Shown one piece after another: positions 8,871 to 16,139 of a stretch of DNA of 64,000 nucleotides. The stretch covers positions 1-64,000 of the forward strand of contig JAHHGT010000005.1 in the NCBI GenBank assembly GCA_019359745.1. The letters are read 5' to 3'. The notes beneath the pieces are model-generated. The model did no database searches and had not been told where the DNA came from. It worked only from the letters and a program-made list of their open reading frames with translations. Made by a program: the position numbers and the translations under genes. The stretch is from Aphanothece saxicola GSE-SYN-MK-01-06B (GTDB taxonomy: Bacteria > Cyanobacteriota > Cyanobacteriia > PCC-6307 > Cyanobiaceae). Position 1 is the stretch's first letter; each line of letters begins with the position of its first letter.

Positions 8871-9543
8871 GTGCAACTGCCCAGATCGCAGCTCCTGCAG
8901 TTGATCTCGCAAATCAAGCGCCGGAGACGCCTCCCTCGTTTCGGCACGCTCGGGCAAGATCTGGCCCGCTTTTGTCCATCGCCTGTCCGACAGAACGGCA
9001 GTCCTGAGGCCAGGTCGGCCGTGGACGCGGAAGGACTGAGGCCCCTGCTCAGGAGGGTCCGGCTCGTGGGCGGAGGCCGTGGCCAACGTCGTCATGGGCT
9101 TGAAGCACGACGAAGGGGCCTCCGAGGCGACGGTGCGATCCACAGCCCCCCAGGGTCCTTCTGCGGATCTACGCCCCCCCTGGGACGCTCCTTGGGCCAC
9201 CAGCACGATCAGAGAGGCGATCCAGCCCCTGGTCCCCCTGGGGCAGACCAGACGGCAGCTGGTGTCCGTCCTGAGGCCGTTGGCACAACAGGAGGTCGAA
9301 CCGGGCTCGCGGGTGTTGATCATTGGCGCCGAATCCAAAGGCGCCGAGGAGGCTTCCGGGCCGAACGATGTGACACGGATCGCACAGCCAGAAACGCGAC
9401 CACGACGCCGGAGCGCCCTCTGCTCAGCCTCAACTGGGAAGGCAATCAGGTACTGCGTATCTGCAGCATGTCTTTTTGTTTGGGGGCTGCAGACTTGCAG
9501 CCTGCCTGTTTGATGCTGGAGGGGGCTCACGCCTGACGATGTC
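8868..9543. other. Gene-poor island stretch, no supported gene
   Basis: Several overlapping frames are open on both strands but none resembles a family I know. The best candidate is a plus-strand GTG frame from 9079 to 9513 with a moderately protein-like middle (AQQEVEPGSRVLIIGAE); it may be an island gene or a remnant. A 7-bp perfect hairpin (GGCTGCA/TGCAGCC) lies at 9485-9502, just before the 99-residue gene, with no T-run after it. Confidence 0.4.
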
Positions 9544-9843
9544 ATGGACAGCAACAACCGCCGGTTCTTGGCCTTGGCAGAGCTGCTTCTCGATGAGATC
9601 CATGCCGCCAACGAACTCCCCGCCACGGTTGAGAACGTTGCGGAACTCCTCGACAAGATGATCCGCACCATTGATGCCTATCGGGCAACCGGTGGCGATG
9701 TCGCAGATCTTCTGGAAAAGACTGTCCGCACGATGGAGGCCTACCGGGTAGCCGGCGGTGACGTGTCTGGACTTCTCGCTGCCAGTGGTGCCGGCAGCAA
9801 GTTGAACGACCTGGACCAATTTCTGAACCCCACCGATGTTTGA
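9544..9843 (+). CDS. Unrecognised 99-residue protein with an internal 21-residue repeat
   Basis: I do not recognise this protein. It is predicted to be helical and acidic, with no signal peptide or membrane segment. Its centre holds two tandem copies of a 21-residue unit, AELLDKMIRTIDAYRATGGDV and ADLLEKTVRTMEAYRVAGGDV written here only to show the shared pattern: LL-[DE]-K, RT, AYR and GGDV recur at the same spacing. The DNA of the two units has diverged at many third positions, which suggests selection on the protein. The start is an ATG at 9544. It sits alone inside the tRNA-Thr-bounded segment and could be island cargo. Confidence 0.6.
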   Translation: MDSNNRRFLALAELLLDEIHAANELPATVENVAELLDKMIRTIDAYRATGGDVADLLEKTVRTMEAYRVAGGDVSGLLAASGAGSKLNDLDQFLNPTDV

Positions 9844-9870
9844 TCTGATGTGCTCCGTGCTGGCTAACCG

Positions 9871-9914
9871 CTGCTGGCCGCTGCTGGCCGCTGCTGGCCG
9901 CTGCTGGCCGCTGC
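9871..9914 (+). repeat. 10-bp tandem repeat, four perfect units
   Basis: The unit ctgctggccg occurs four times in a row from 9871 to 9910, followed by a partial ctgc, with a diverged unit before it. It lies just after the stop of the 99-residue gene. A 10-bp period is close to one helical turn; slippage-generated copy-number variation is likely. Confidence 0.9.
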
Positions 9915-9964
9915 AATGATGCTGTCAGATGCGTTTCTCTTGTGCACCGGAGTTGACACCCCCC

Positions 9965-9970
9965 TATAAT
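9965..9970 (+). promoter_or_regulatory. Perfect -10 box (TATAAT) before a 56-residue ORF
   Basis: TATAAT lies 31 bp upstream of the ATG at 10002 in a locally AT-richer stretch. A TTGACA at 9953-9958 is only 6 bp away and so cannot be its -35 element; TTGTGC at 9940-9945 with a 19-bp spacer is a weak alternative. This is a prediction only. Confidence 0.4.
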
Positions 9971-10001
9971 TCCGCCGGTTCTCTTTGGCGATCTTTCATC
10001 A

Positions 10002-10172
10002 ATGCTCAAGATTCAACGTCTCCAGAAGTTACGGGGATTGATATCTGCACAGCAAGTAGAGTTGCAACTAAGAACGAAAACAGCATCTGACCTTCGGAAT
10101 CAATTGGCCGAGCTGATAGAGCAGAGCACGCGGCGCGCCAGCAAGGACTCCTCCACAATGGAGGGAGATTGA
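10002..10172 (+). CDS. Unrecognised 56-residue basic coiled-coil microprotein
   Basis: An ATG-started ORF of 56 codons (MLKIQRLQKLRGLISAQQVE at the start), Leu/Gln/Arg/Lys-rich with heptad-like spacing of Leu and no Cys, and predicted to be one amphipathic helix. Codon use differs sharply from neighbours: TTA, ATA, CTA, AGA, AAA and TTG codons appear, rare elsewhere in this window. A perfect TATAAT box precedes it. I know no homologue. The foreign codon use and position between the two tRNA-Thr fragments suggest acquired DNA. It could also be a chance ORF. Confidence 0.5.
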   Translation: MLKIQRLQKLRGLISAQQVELQLRTKTASDLRNQLAELIEQSTRRASKDSSTMEGD

Positions 10173-10491
10173 GACGTTCGCCGGCCTCGAGGTGAAGCCA
10201 AGTTGTGTCGTGCCACGAGGTTGTTCCGGCTGACAAGAGGTGTGAGATCGGCAGGGTTGTGGTGCGAACCAACCGCCCAAGTCTTCACGCCTCAGGCCGA
10301 CTCACCCCCAACGCCCGCACCGGTGCCCATGGTCCTGGGTGGCCTCACCCCCCAGCAGCGGCTCGCTCAGCTGCTGGCATGAACAACCTGATGGGCAGCA
10401 CCAATGTCCAAGAGTGTCCGATACAGATTCAAACGATCGCTGAGGACCCCGTCCTAGCGGTGCCGATACGATCCGCAGAACCCCCTTTGCC
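10173..10491. other. Non-coding or decayed right part of the island
   Basis: I see no supportable gene. A plus-strand frame around 10340-10380 reads GGLTPQQRLAQLLA and then stops, which looks like the C-terminal end of a lost protein. The decayed tRNA-Thr fragment follows. Confidence 0.4.
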
Positions 10492-10530
10492 AAGCGAAGG
10501 CCATCGGTACAACTCCGTTGGCCGGCTTGC
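10492..10530 (+). repeat. Decayed copy of tRNA-Thr 3' end (attR-like)
   Basis: Matches 8832-8870 with 3 mismatches in 39 bp, two of them in the T arm (GGTACAACTCC instead of GGTTCAAATCC). The 5' half of a tRNA is not present upstream, so this is a fragment, not a second tRNA gene. Confidence 0.75.
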
Positions 10531-10590
10531 CTTGAGAGGGGAGCGGATCCGCCGCCCTTACCATCTCCCCATCACAACGGACTGGGGGCC

Positions 10591-10944
10591 ATGTCGTGCC
10601 AGGCCTGGCTGGTGGGGGGGCTGATCGCCCTCGCTGGGGACCTGGCCCAGGGCCCACCCACGCCGCCGCCGCTCCCGCCGGAGCGGCCGCCTCAGCCTGC
10701 CGTCCGCTCCGGCGCCGAGATCCTGGGCCGTCCCGGCATCCGCACCCGCTACGTGGATCCCAGCGGACCGGCGCCAACGGCTGGGGCCAAAACACTGCCG
10801 GCCGTCGGCCCCCCGGCGCGCCCCCTGACAGTTCCCGTCAACGAGAGGGTGGATTTCACCCCGACGATGGAGGAAGGCCCGTTCCAGCAGCCCACCTTGA
10901 GGGGACTGTTCCGCTGGGATCTGCAGCAGCCCGCCAGCCGCTGA
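10591..10944 (+). CDS. Exported Pro-rich protein of unknown function
   Basis: 117 residues. MSCQAWLVGGLIALAGDLAQ looks like a short signal sequence, followed by a Pro-rich stretch (residues 22-37) and a more conserved-looking C-terminal half with RPGIRTRYVDPSG, VNERVDFTPTMEEG and LRGLFRWDLQQP. No family is recognised. The ATG at 10591 directly precedes the hydrophobic stretch. It is the first ordinary gene right of the island and converges on the UPF0016 gene with a 6-bp gap. Confidence 0.65.
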   Translation: MSCQAWLVGGLIALAGDLAQGPPTPPPLPPERPPQPAVRSGAEILGRPGIRTRYVDPSGPAPTAGAKTLPAVGPPARPLTVPVNERVDFTPTMEEGPFQQPTLRGLFRWDLQQPASR

Positions 10945-10950
10945 GGGGCT

Positions 10951-11619
10951 TCAGCCCATCGCCTGCCAGAGCGACAGCAAGCCGAAGGCGATGAACAGGC
11001 CGCCGCTGAGGCGGTACAGCACCCTCTCGCTGATCCTGCCGCCGATCCACTGGCCCGCACCCACCGCCAGCCAGGTCACCAGGGCATGGCCCAGAAGCGT
11101 GCCGGCCAGCAGGCCGGCGAAGGTGAAGGCCGGCGCCGCCGCCAAAAAGATGGTGGCGAACTGGGTGCGATCCCCCAGTTCGGCCAGGAACACCAGCACG
11201 AAGGCCTCCCAGATCACGGCACCAGGACCGCGGATGCGGCCATCGCTCTCGGCCGCGTCGATGGCTGCCTCGGCCTCCTGGGCTTCCCCCTTGGCCGCAT
11301 CGGCAGGCAGGCCGGCGGCATCCACGAGGAGCTTGACGCCGAACCCGAGGAACAGGGCCGCCGCCAGCCAGGGAACGACGCTCTGGGGCAGCCACTCCCT
11401 GAGGCCATACCCCATGCCCAGGGACAACAGGGTGACGAGGCTGAGCGCCGCGAAGGCCCCGACGAACACCCAGCGGGGGCGATGGCGCGCCGCCAGGATC
11501 AGGGCCATGAAGAAGGTCTTGTCGCCCAGCTCGGCCAGGGTGATGGCGGTCAGGCTGGAGCCGAAGGCGGCAAGTCCGGGATCGCCGGCGCTGGCAAGGG
11601 TCATGGGGACGTTCGGCAC
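10951..11619 (-). CDS. UPF0016/GDT1 family cation transporter
   Basis: Six-helix inner or thylakoid membrane transporter of the UPF0016 family (TMEM165, Gdt1; cyanobacterial member Mnx exports Mn2+ from the cytoplasm). Both copies of the signature E-x-G-D-[KR]-[TS] are present: LAELGDKTFF near residue 30 and LAELGDRTQF near 146, each at the start of a three-helix repeat, with an acidic cytoplasmic loop (about 104-135) between. Mn2+ or Ca2+ transport is inferred from the family. Length 222 is typical. Confidence 0.9.
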   Translation of the reverse strand: MPNVPMTLASAGDPGLAAFGSSLTAITLAELGDKTFFMALILAARHRPRWVFVGAFAALSLVTLLSLGMGYGLREWLPQSVVPWLAAALFLGFGVKLLVDAAGLPADAAKGEAQEAEAAIDAAESDGRIRGPGAVIWEAFVLVFLAELGDRTQFATIFLAAAPAFTFAGLLAGTLLGHALVTWLAVGAGQWIGGRISERVLYRLSGGLFIAFGLLSLWQAMG

Positions 11620-11678
11620 GCCTCCATCGGCGCCAGGGGGTGGATCCGGCCGCAGGCCGGATTTTCCGGATCAGGGCA

Positions 11679-11831
11679 TCATGCTCCGGCGAACAGCCAG
11701 AGCAGCGCAGCCAACGCCAGCCAGCCCAGCCAGTCCAGCTGGAACAGGGGGGTGGCCAGATGCACCAGGGGCACCAACAACCAGTGGCTGAGGCCCACCG
11801 TCAGAAGCACCACCAGCAGGAGCGGCAGCAT
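11679..11831 (-). CDS. Small membrane protein of unknown function
   Basis: Fifty residues made almost wholly of two hydrophobic segments (MLPLLLVVLLTVGLSHWLLV and LGWLALAALLWLFAGA) joined by a short loop. The ATG shares one base with the tsaC stop (TGATG), typical of translational coupling, so it is probably a real gene at the end of the prmC-tsaC operon. No family is recognised. Confidence 0.65.
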   Translation of the reverse strand: MLPLLLVVLLTVGLSHWLLVPLVHLATPLFQLDWLGWLALAALLWLFAGA

Positions 11832-12433
11832 CAGGCCCCCCCGGCAGCCGAGGCCGCTGCGGCCCCGGGCCGCAGCACGGTCCATGCGCTCCCACTGCCG
11901 GAGTCCTGTTCCAGCCCCCGCCAGGCCAGAACCGTGCTCGCCTGTCCGGATCCCGCCGGCCAGGGCAGGGGCTCGAGCAGGGACAGGGTGGGGAACTGGC
12001 GCGCCGCTTCGGCCGCCGTGGTGGCAGGGGGCTCGCCGGAACGGTTGGCACTGGTGGTGGCCAGAGGGCCGCTGAGGCGCAGCAGCTCCCGCGCCGGCTC
12101 GCAGGCCGGGACGCGCAGCCCCAGGGTCGTGCCGCCGGGGTTGAGATGGTTGGTCAAGGCACCGGCGATCGGAAGCACCAGGGTGACGGCCCCTGGCCAG
12201 CCCCGCTGGGCCTGCTCGATCCAGGGCTGTTGCCAGGACACGCCCAGCGCGTCGATCAGCTGGGACAGGTCGGCCCCCATCAGGATCAGCGGCTTGTCGG
12301 CGGGACGTTGCTTGAGGCACCAGAGCAGGGCAGCCGACGCGGGCCGGGCGGCCAGGGCTGGCAGGGTGTCGGTGGGGAACAGGACCGCTTCCCCCGCCGC
12401 CAGGCACCTGGCCAGTGGCGCGGCAGCATTCAT
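11831..12433 (-). CDS. tsaC: Threonylcarbamoyl-AMP synthase (Sua5/YrdC family)
   Basis: Makes threonylcarbamoyl-AMP from Thr, bicarbonate and ATP for the t6A37 modification of ANN-decoding tRNAs. AVLFPTDTLPALAA, LKQRPADKPLILM and PGAVTLVL match the YrdC core, and TTSANRSGEPP near residue 136 is the conserved SAN motif. Starting at the ATG at 12433 (MNAAAPLARC), which shares a base with the prmC stop, gives 200 residues, the YrdC size without a Sua5 domain. Confidence 0.93.
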   Translation of the reverse strand: MNAAAPLARCLAAGEAVLFPTDTLPALAARPASAALLWCLKQRPADKPLILMGADLSQLIDALGVSWQQPWIEQAQRGWPGAVTLVLPIAGALTNHLNPGGTTLGLRVPACEPARELLRLSGPLATTSANRSGEPPATTAAEAARQFPTLSLLEPLPWPAGSGQASTVLAWRGLEQDSGSGSAWTVLRPGAAAASAAGGA

Positions 12434-13365
12434 CACCCGCCGGGCCTCCAGCCACTGGCGAAGCGGGCCCGGCCCTCCAGGTCGGCATGCACCGCGAGCC
12501 GTTCCAGACCGGCGGCGCGCAGCAGCCCTCCAACCGCCTCGCTCTGGTCGTGGTGGTGCTCCAGCAGCAGCAGGCCGCCGGGGGCGAGGCCCCTGGAGCT
12601 GCCGGCCACAATTGAACGGATGGCCGCCAGCCCATCGGGGCCGCCATCGAGGGCCAGGCGGGGTTCGTGCTGCCGCACCACCGGCTCCAGCTCCAGGAGG
12701 GTGGCACTGGGGATGTAAGGGGGGTTGCTCACCACCAGATCCAGCGCGCCCCACCAGGGCGCCAGCGGCTGCCACCAGTCACCCGCCAGCAGGGAGACGC
12801 GGTCCTGCAGCTCCCAGCGGCCCAGGTTGGCACCGGCCTGGGCGAGGGCCTCGGGGCTGGCCTCCACGGCGAAGCCACGACTCGCGGGCAGGCTGCGGGC
12901 CAGGGCGATAGCCAGGCAACCGGAGCCGGTTCCCAGGTCGGCCCAGCGGCCTTGGGGGCGCCCCGATGGCCACAGGGACAGGGCCAGATCCACCAGCAGC
13001 TCCGTTTCCTGCCGCGGGATCAGCACCCCGGGCGCCACGGGCAGCTCCAGGTCGCGCCAGGGGCAGCAGCCCACCAGGTACTGCAGGGGCTCGTGGCTGT
13101 CGAGGTGGCGGCGCCAGAGAACTTCCAGCCCCTCGAGCGAGCGCTGCAGCAGGACTTCGCCCTCCGGATGGCACCAGAGCGCCTGCAACTGGCTCCAGCG
13201 CAGACCACCGCCCAGATCCAGCAGCCAATCGAGGGCGGCGGCCTCGCCGCCGAGGGCCAGCAGGCGGCGACGCCAGCCCAACAGCTCCGACGCCGTGATC
13301 AGCAGGCCGTCGGGGCCATCCGCCGGGGGCGCAGGGACGGGGACGGTGCCGACCAAGGAAACCAT
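12433..13365 (-). CDS. prmC: Peptide chain release factor N5-glutamine methyltransferase
   Basis: Methylates the GGQ glutamine of release factors RF1 and RF2 using S-adenosylmethionine. LIPRQETELLVD and LGTGSGCLAIALA (SAM-binding motif I, about residues 144-156) lead to the catalytic NPPY motif in VVSNPPYIPS. About 20 N-terminal residues precede the usual start, so a later start is possible. It is the first gene of a one-base-overlap chain with tsaC and the small membrane protein. Confidence 0.94.
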   Translation of the reverse strand: MVSLVGTVPVPAPPADGPDGLLITASELLGWRRRLLALGGEAAALDWLLDLGGGLRWSQLQALWCHPEGEVLLQRSLEGLEVLWRRHLDSHEPLQYLVGCCPWRDLELPVAPGVLIPRQETELLVDLALSLWPSGRPQGRWADLGTGSGCLAIALARSLPASRGFAVEASPEALAQAGANLGRWELQDRVSLLAGDWWQPLAPWWGALDLVVSNPPYIPSATLLELEPVVRQHEPRLALDGGPDGLAAIRSIVAGSSRGLAPGGLLLLEHHHDQSEAVGGLLRAAGLERLAVHADLEGRARFASGWRPGG

Positions 13366-13408
13366 GAAGGGAGCCTAATCAGCAGGGGCGATCCCAGCAT
13401 TGCTGGCC

Positions 13409-14572
13409 TCAACAGGGGCGCCAGCAGAGGCCGGCCTCGGCCCGCAACAGCCCGGCCAGCTCGAGCTCCAGCAGCCGGGGCATCAGCTCGGCCATGGGGC
13501 GGTCGAGGGCCAGGCTCAGCTGCTCGAGGCTGGCTCCGCCGCCCACCGCCGCCAGCAGACCCTCGGCCTCCGTCCCCTGGAGCTCTCGGGCCGGGGCGGG
13601 TGCGTCAGCGGGGGGACGCGGGGCCAGGGGGCCGCTGCCCAGCTGGCCGATCAGGTCGGCAGGGAGGAGCAGCGGGGTGGCCCCCCTGGCCAGCAGACGG
13701 TTGCTGCCCATGGCCGAGGCGCGGCCGGCATCGGCGGGCACCACCCAGAGCGGCATCTCCAGCTGCCAGGCCAGTTCGGCCGAATGCAGCGCCCCGCTCT
13801 CCACCGGGCACTCCACCACCACCACCGCGGCCGCCATGGCCACCAGCAGGCGGTTGCGGGCGGCGAAGCTGCCGGGTCGGACGCTGCCGCCCTCGGCCAG
13901 CTCGCTCACCAGCAGACCCTCACGGGCCACCTGCCGCTGCAGCACCGCGTGGTGCAGGGGGTAGGTGCGGCCCAGGGGTGTGCCCAGCACCCCCACCGGG
14001 GCACCCCCAGCCGCCAGACATCCTTCGTGGGCCGCCCCATCGATGCCTTCGGCCAGACCGCTCAGCACCGGCCAGCCCGCCTCGGCCAGGGCGGCGCCGA
14101 TGGCGTGGGCCATCGAGAGGCCATGCAGGGAGGGACGCCGGGTGCCCACCACCGCCACCGAGCGGCGCCGGCCCAGGTGGGGCCAGAGGCTGCCCCGCCC
14201 ACGCCAGCACAGCTGCAGGGGGGGCCGCTGCAGATCCCGCAGACCCGCGGGCCAGCCCCGATCCCCGGGAACCAGAACCCCACGGCCAAAGCGGCACCGG
14301 GGCGCGAAGGCCTCGAGGGGCCGAGGGCCCCAGCGATGGCGGAACCGCTCGATCACCGCCACCAGCCCCGGCCCCAGCCCCGGCACCGCCGCCAGCTCAT
14401 CGAAGGGCGCCTGCCAGGCGGCCATCAGCCCGCCACAGCTGGCCTCGAGGGCCCGCAGCCGCTGCCAGCCGAGGCCGGGGCAACGGCTCCAGAGCAGCCA
14501 CCACAGGCGCCGTTGCCGATCCCAGACCGGGGCCCCGCGGGGCGGGAAGACCCCCTGCACCAGATCTCCCAT
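13409..14572 (-). CDS. dprA: DNA-processing protein DprA (Smf)
   Basis: Loads RecA on incoming single-stranded DNA in natural transformation. A helix-hairpin-helix-like N-terminus (AAVPGLGPGLVAVIERF) precedes the Rossmann fold: VAVVGTRRPSLHG, VLSGLAEGIDGAAH and EGGSVRPGSFAARNRLLVAM are the DprA hallmarks. A winged-helix-like C-terminus (LEQLSLALDRPMAELMPRLL) ends the 387-residue protein. A LexA-box-like palindrome lies 25 bp upstream of the start. Confidence 0.95.
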   Translation of the reverse strand: MGDLVQGVFPPRGAPVWDRQRRLWWLLWSRCPGLGWQRLRALEASCGGLMAAWQAPFDELAAVPGLGPGLVAVIERFRHRWGPRPLEAFAPRCRFGRGVLVPGDRGWPAGLRDLQRPPLQLCWRGRGSLWPHLGRRRSVAVVGTRRPSLHGLSMAHAIGAALAEAGWPVLSGLAEGIDGAAHEGCLAAGGAPVGVLGTPLGRTYPLHHAVLQRQVAREGLLVSELAEGGSVRPGSFAARNRLLVAMAAAVVVVECPVESGALHSAELAWQLEMPLWVVPADAGRASAMGSNRLLARGATPLLLPADLIGQLGSGPLAPRPPADAPAPARELQGTEAEGLLAAVGGGASLEQLSLALDRPMAELMPRLLELELAGLLRAEAGLCWRPC

Positions 14573-14597
14573 CCCCGCGCCCCACCACCCGAACAGC

Positions 14598-14611
14598 AGT
14601 ACAAGTGTACT
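14598..14611. promoter_or_regulatory. LexA-box-like palindrome upstream of dprA
   Basis: AGTAC-AAGT-GTACT is a perfect 5+5 inverted repeat with 4-nt spacing, matching the cyanobacterial LexA operator pattern AGTAC-N4-GTACT (RGTACNNNDGTWCB type). It lies 25 bp upstream of the dprA start on the minus strand and touches the thioesterase stop codon. Binding is inferred from pattern only. Confidence 0.65.
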
Positions 14612-15089
14612 ATGGCTGGGCGGTGGCTTCGGCCGGGCCGGAGCGCAGGATCACCAGGGCCTGCTCCAGGTCGAGGGGCAACCGCCGCAGCAGGCGCCTC
14701 TGCGACGGGCCACCGGAGAGGTCCACCAGCACCAGATCGACGCTGGCTTCCGCCGCCACGGCCCCGTCGGGGCCAATGAACTGGCTGTGCCAGGGCAACT
14801 TCACGCCCAGCCGCGGCAGCACCCGGCTGCGGATCTCGACGCTCTCTCCATGGAGCAGGGCCCGGCGGTAATCGATGCGCAGCCCCACCACCGGCAGCTC
14901 CAGCCCCCGGGAGGAGAGGGTGCTGTAGGCCAGGCCCGCCCGGTCCAGGGCCTCGACGCGCGCCTCCTCCAGCCAGGCCAGATAGGCCCCGTGCCACATC
15001 ACTCCGGCATGGTCGGTGTGCTGGGGCAGCACCCGCCTCCGCAGGTGCCACCAGGCCTCATCCGAACACTGCATCACGGTCTTCACCAC
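14610..15089 (-). CDS. Hotdog-fold acyl-CoA thioesterase (4HBT family)
   Basis: Single hotdog domain of 159 residues. LPQHTDHAGVMWHGAYLAWLEEAR carries the 4HBT signature D-x2-G-x3-[HN] (key residues D26, G29, H33) and is followed by LPVVGLRIDYRRALLHGE. Cyanobacterial relatives hydrolyse 1,4-dihydroxy-2-naphthoyl-CoA in phylloquinone synthesis; that role is possible here but cannot be decided from sequence alone. The GTG at 15089 and the ATG at 15077 are both possible starts. Confidence 0.8.
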   Translation of the reverse strand: MVKTVMQCSDEAWWHLRRRVLPQHTDHAGVMWHGAYLAWLEEARVEALDRAGLAYSTLSSRGLELPVVGLRIDYRRALLHGESVEIRSRVLPRLGVKLPWHSQFIGPDGAVAAEASVDLVLVDLSGGPSQRRLLRRLPLDLEQALVILRSGPAEATAQP

Positions 15090-15139
15090 AGGGGATGGCG
15101 GAAAGGGGATCAGCCATAGGCTGATGCCGAGCCACGTTG

Positions 15140-15997
15140 ATGTCCGTGTTCCGCAACCTGCTGATCGCCGATTCCGGCAAGGGCCATGTCGAGGAGATGG
15201 TCCGCCTCCTGCGCGACATCCCTCCCTGCCGCCAAGCCCGGATCAACCTGCTGCACGTGATTCCCGAGCAAGGGGGGCTCGATCTGGAAAGCCATCGCCA
15301 GCAGGCCGAGATTCTGGTGAAGGAGGCGATCGAGCGCCTCGGTCTGACCCCAGGGGAGGTGAACACCGTGGTGCGCGAGGGCGACACCAAGCTGACCGTG
15401 TTGAAGGTGGCCGATGAACTGGAGGCCGACCTGATCGTGATGGGCTCCCGGGGCCTGGGCAGGCTGCAGTCGATCCTGGGCAACAGCACCAGCCAGTACG
15501 TCTTCCAGCTGTCAACCCGACCCATGCTGCTGGTGCGTGACGACCTCTACGTGAAAGCCATCAACCGGGTGCTGGTGGCCATCGACGGCACCGGTGTGGG
15601 CGATGACGCCCTCAAGCTGGCCTGCGAGCTGGTGCAGGGGATCCCTGGCGGCAGCCTCACCGGCGTGCATGTGTCCCGCCAGGACATCACCCCGTCCCGG
15701 GGTGGGCGCACACCCGGCGATGAGGTGCTGCTGAAGGCCATCCAGCGGGCCCGCAGCTTCGGCGTGGAAATGAAGGGCCTGCACCGCACCGGCGACATTG
15801 CACGGGGCGTCTGCGGCACCGCCGAAGACGTGAAGGCTGATCTGGTGGTGATCGCCTCCCAGGACCGGCGGCCCCTGGTGGCCCGGGGCCTGGTGGATCT
15901 CGACAAACTCCTGGGCAGCTCGGTGAGCGACTACATCCGCGTCCACGCCCCGGCCCCGGTGCTGCTGGTGCGCGAGCCGGAGGGACGGGTCCGCTGA
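15140..15997 (+). CDS. Universal stress protein with two Usp domains
   Basis: Two tandem UspA domains: residues about 1-135 and 140-285. Domain 1 ends with DLIVMGSRGLGRLQSILGNS then TRPMLLVRD, the G-x2-G-x9-G-[ST] ATP-binding pattern; domain 2 (INRVLVAIDGTG to PAPVLLVRE) has VVIASQDRRPLVARGLVD instead and probably does not bind ATP the same way. The role is presumed stress-related. A TTG lies directly before the chosen ATG. Divergent from the thioesterase. Confidence 0.9.
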   Translation: MSVFRNLLIADSGKGHVEEMVRLLRDIPPCRQARINLLHVIPEQGGLDLESHRQQAEILVKEAIERLGLTPGEVNTVVREGDTKLTVLKVADELEADLIVMGSRGLGRLQSILGNSTSQYVFQLSTRPMLLVRDDLYVKAINRVLVAIDGTGVGDDALKLACELVQGIPGGSLTGVHVSRQDITPSRGGRTPGDEVLLKAIQRARSFGVEMKGLHRTGDIARGVCGTAEDVKADLVVIASQDRRPLVARGLVDLDKLLGSSVSDYIRVHAPAPVLLVREPEGRVR

Positions 15998-16004
15998 ACC
16001 GCGA

Positions 16005-16112
16005 TCAGCCGCCCTGGCGGCTGTTCGTCTGGATGTAGAGAATGATCAGGAAGACGGCGGGAACCAGAACGAACAGGAGGCTGGCAACGAAGCCGAGGTC
16101 GTTGGTTTCCAT
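16005..16112 (-). CDS. psbM: Photosystem II reaction centre protein M
   Basis: A 35-residue single-helix subunit at the photosystem II dimer interface. [20 protein letters not shown] and the following [12 protein letters not shown] are near-identical to known PsbM proteins. It lies downstream of the ferredoxin gene on the same strand, with 27 bp between them, and ends 8 bp from the convergent Usp gene. Confidence 0.97.
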   Translation of the reverse strand: METNDLGFVASLLFVLVPAVFLIILYIQTNSRQGG

Positions 16113-16139
16113 GACTGCTGGAGAGGTTCTGAGAAGGTA

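Noticed and set aside
9485-9502. Hairpin GGCTGCA-GACT-TGCAGCC as a terminator
   Set aside because: No T-run follows the stem on either strand.
9871-9914. CRISPR array
   Set aside because: The repeats are 10 bp and directly abutting, with no spacers and no cas genes in the window.
9953-9970. TTGACA followed by TATAAT as a consensus promoter
   Set aside because: The spacing is 6 bp, far from the 16-18 bp needed, so TTGACA cannot be the -35 box for this -10 box.
10492-10530. A second tRNA-Thr gene
   Set aside because: Only the 3' half is present, the T arm carries substitutions and no D arm or 5' acceptor strand lies upstream.
12667-14871. Very long plus-strand open frame of over 700 codons
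   Set aside because: It is antisense to prmC and dprA, has low-complexity Pro/Arg/Gly/Ala composition and no motifs; a chance frame in GC-rich DNA.
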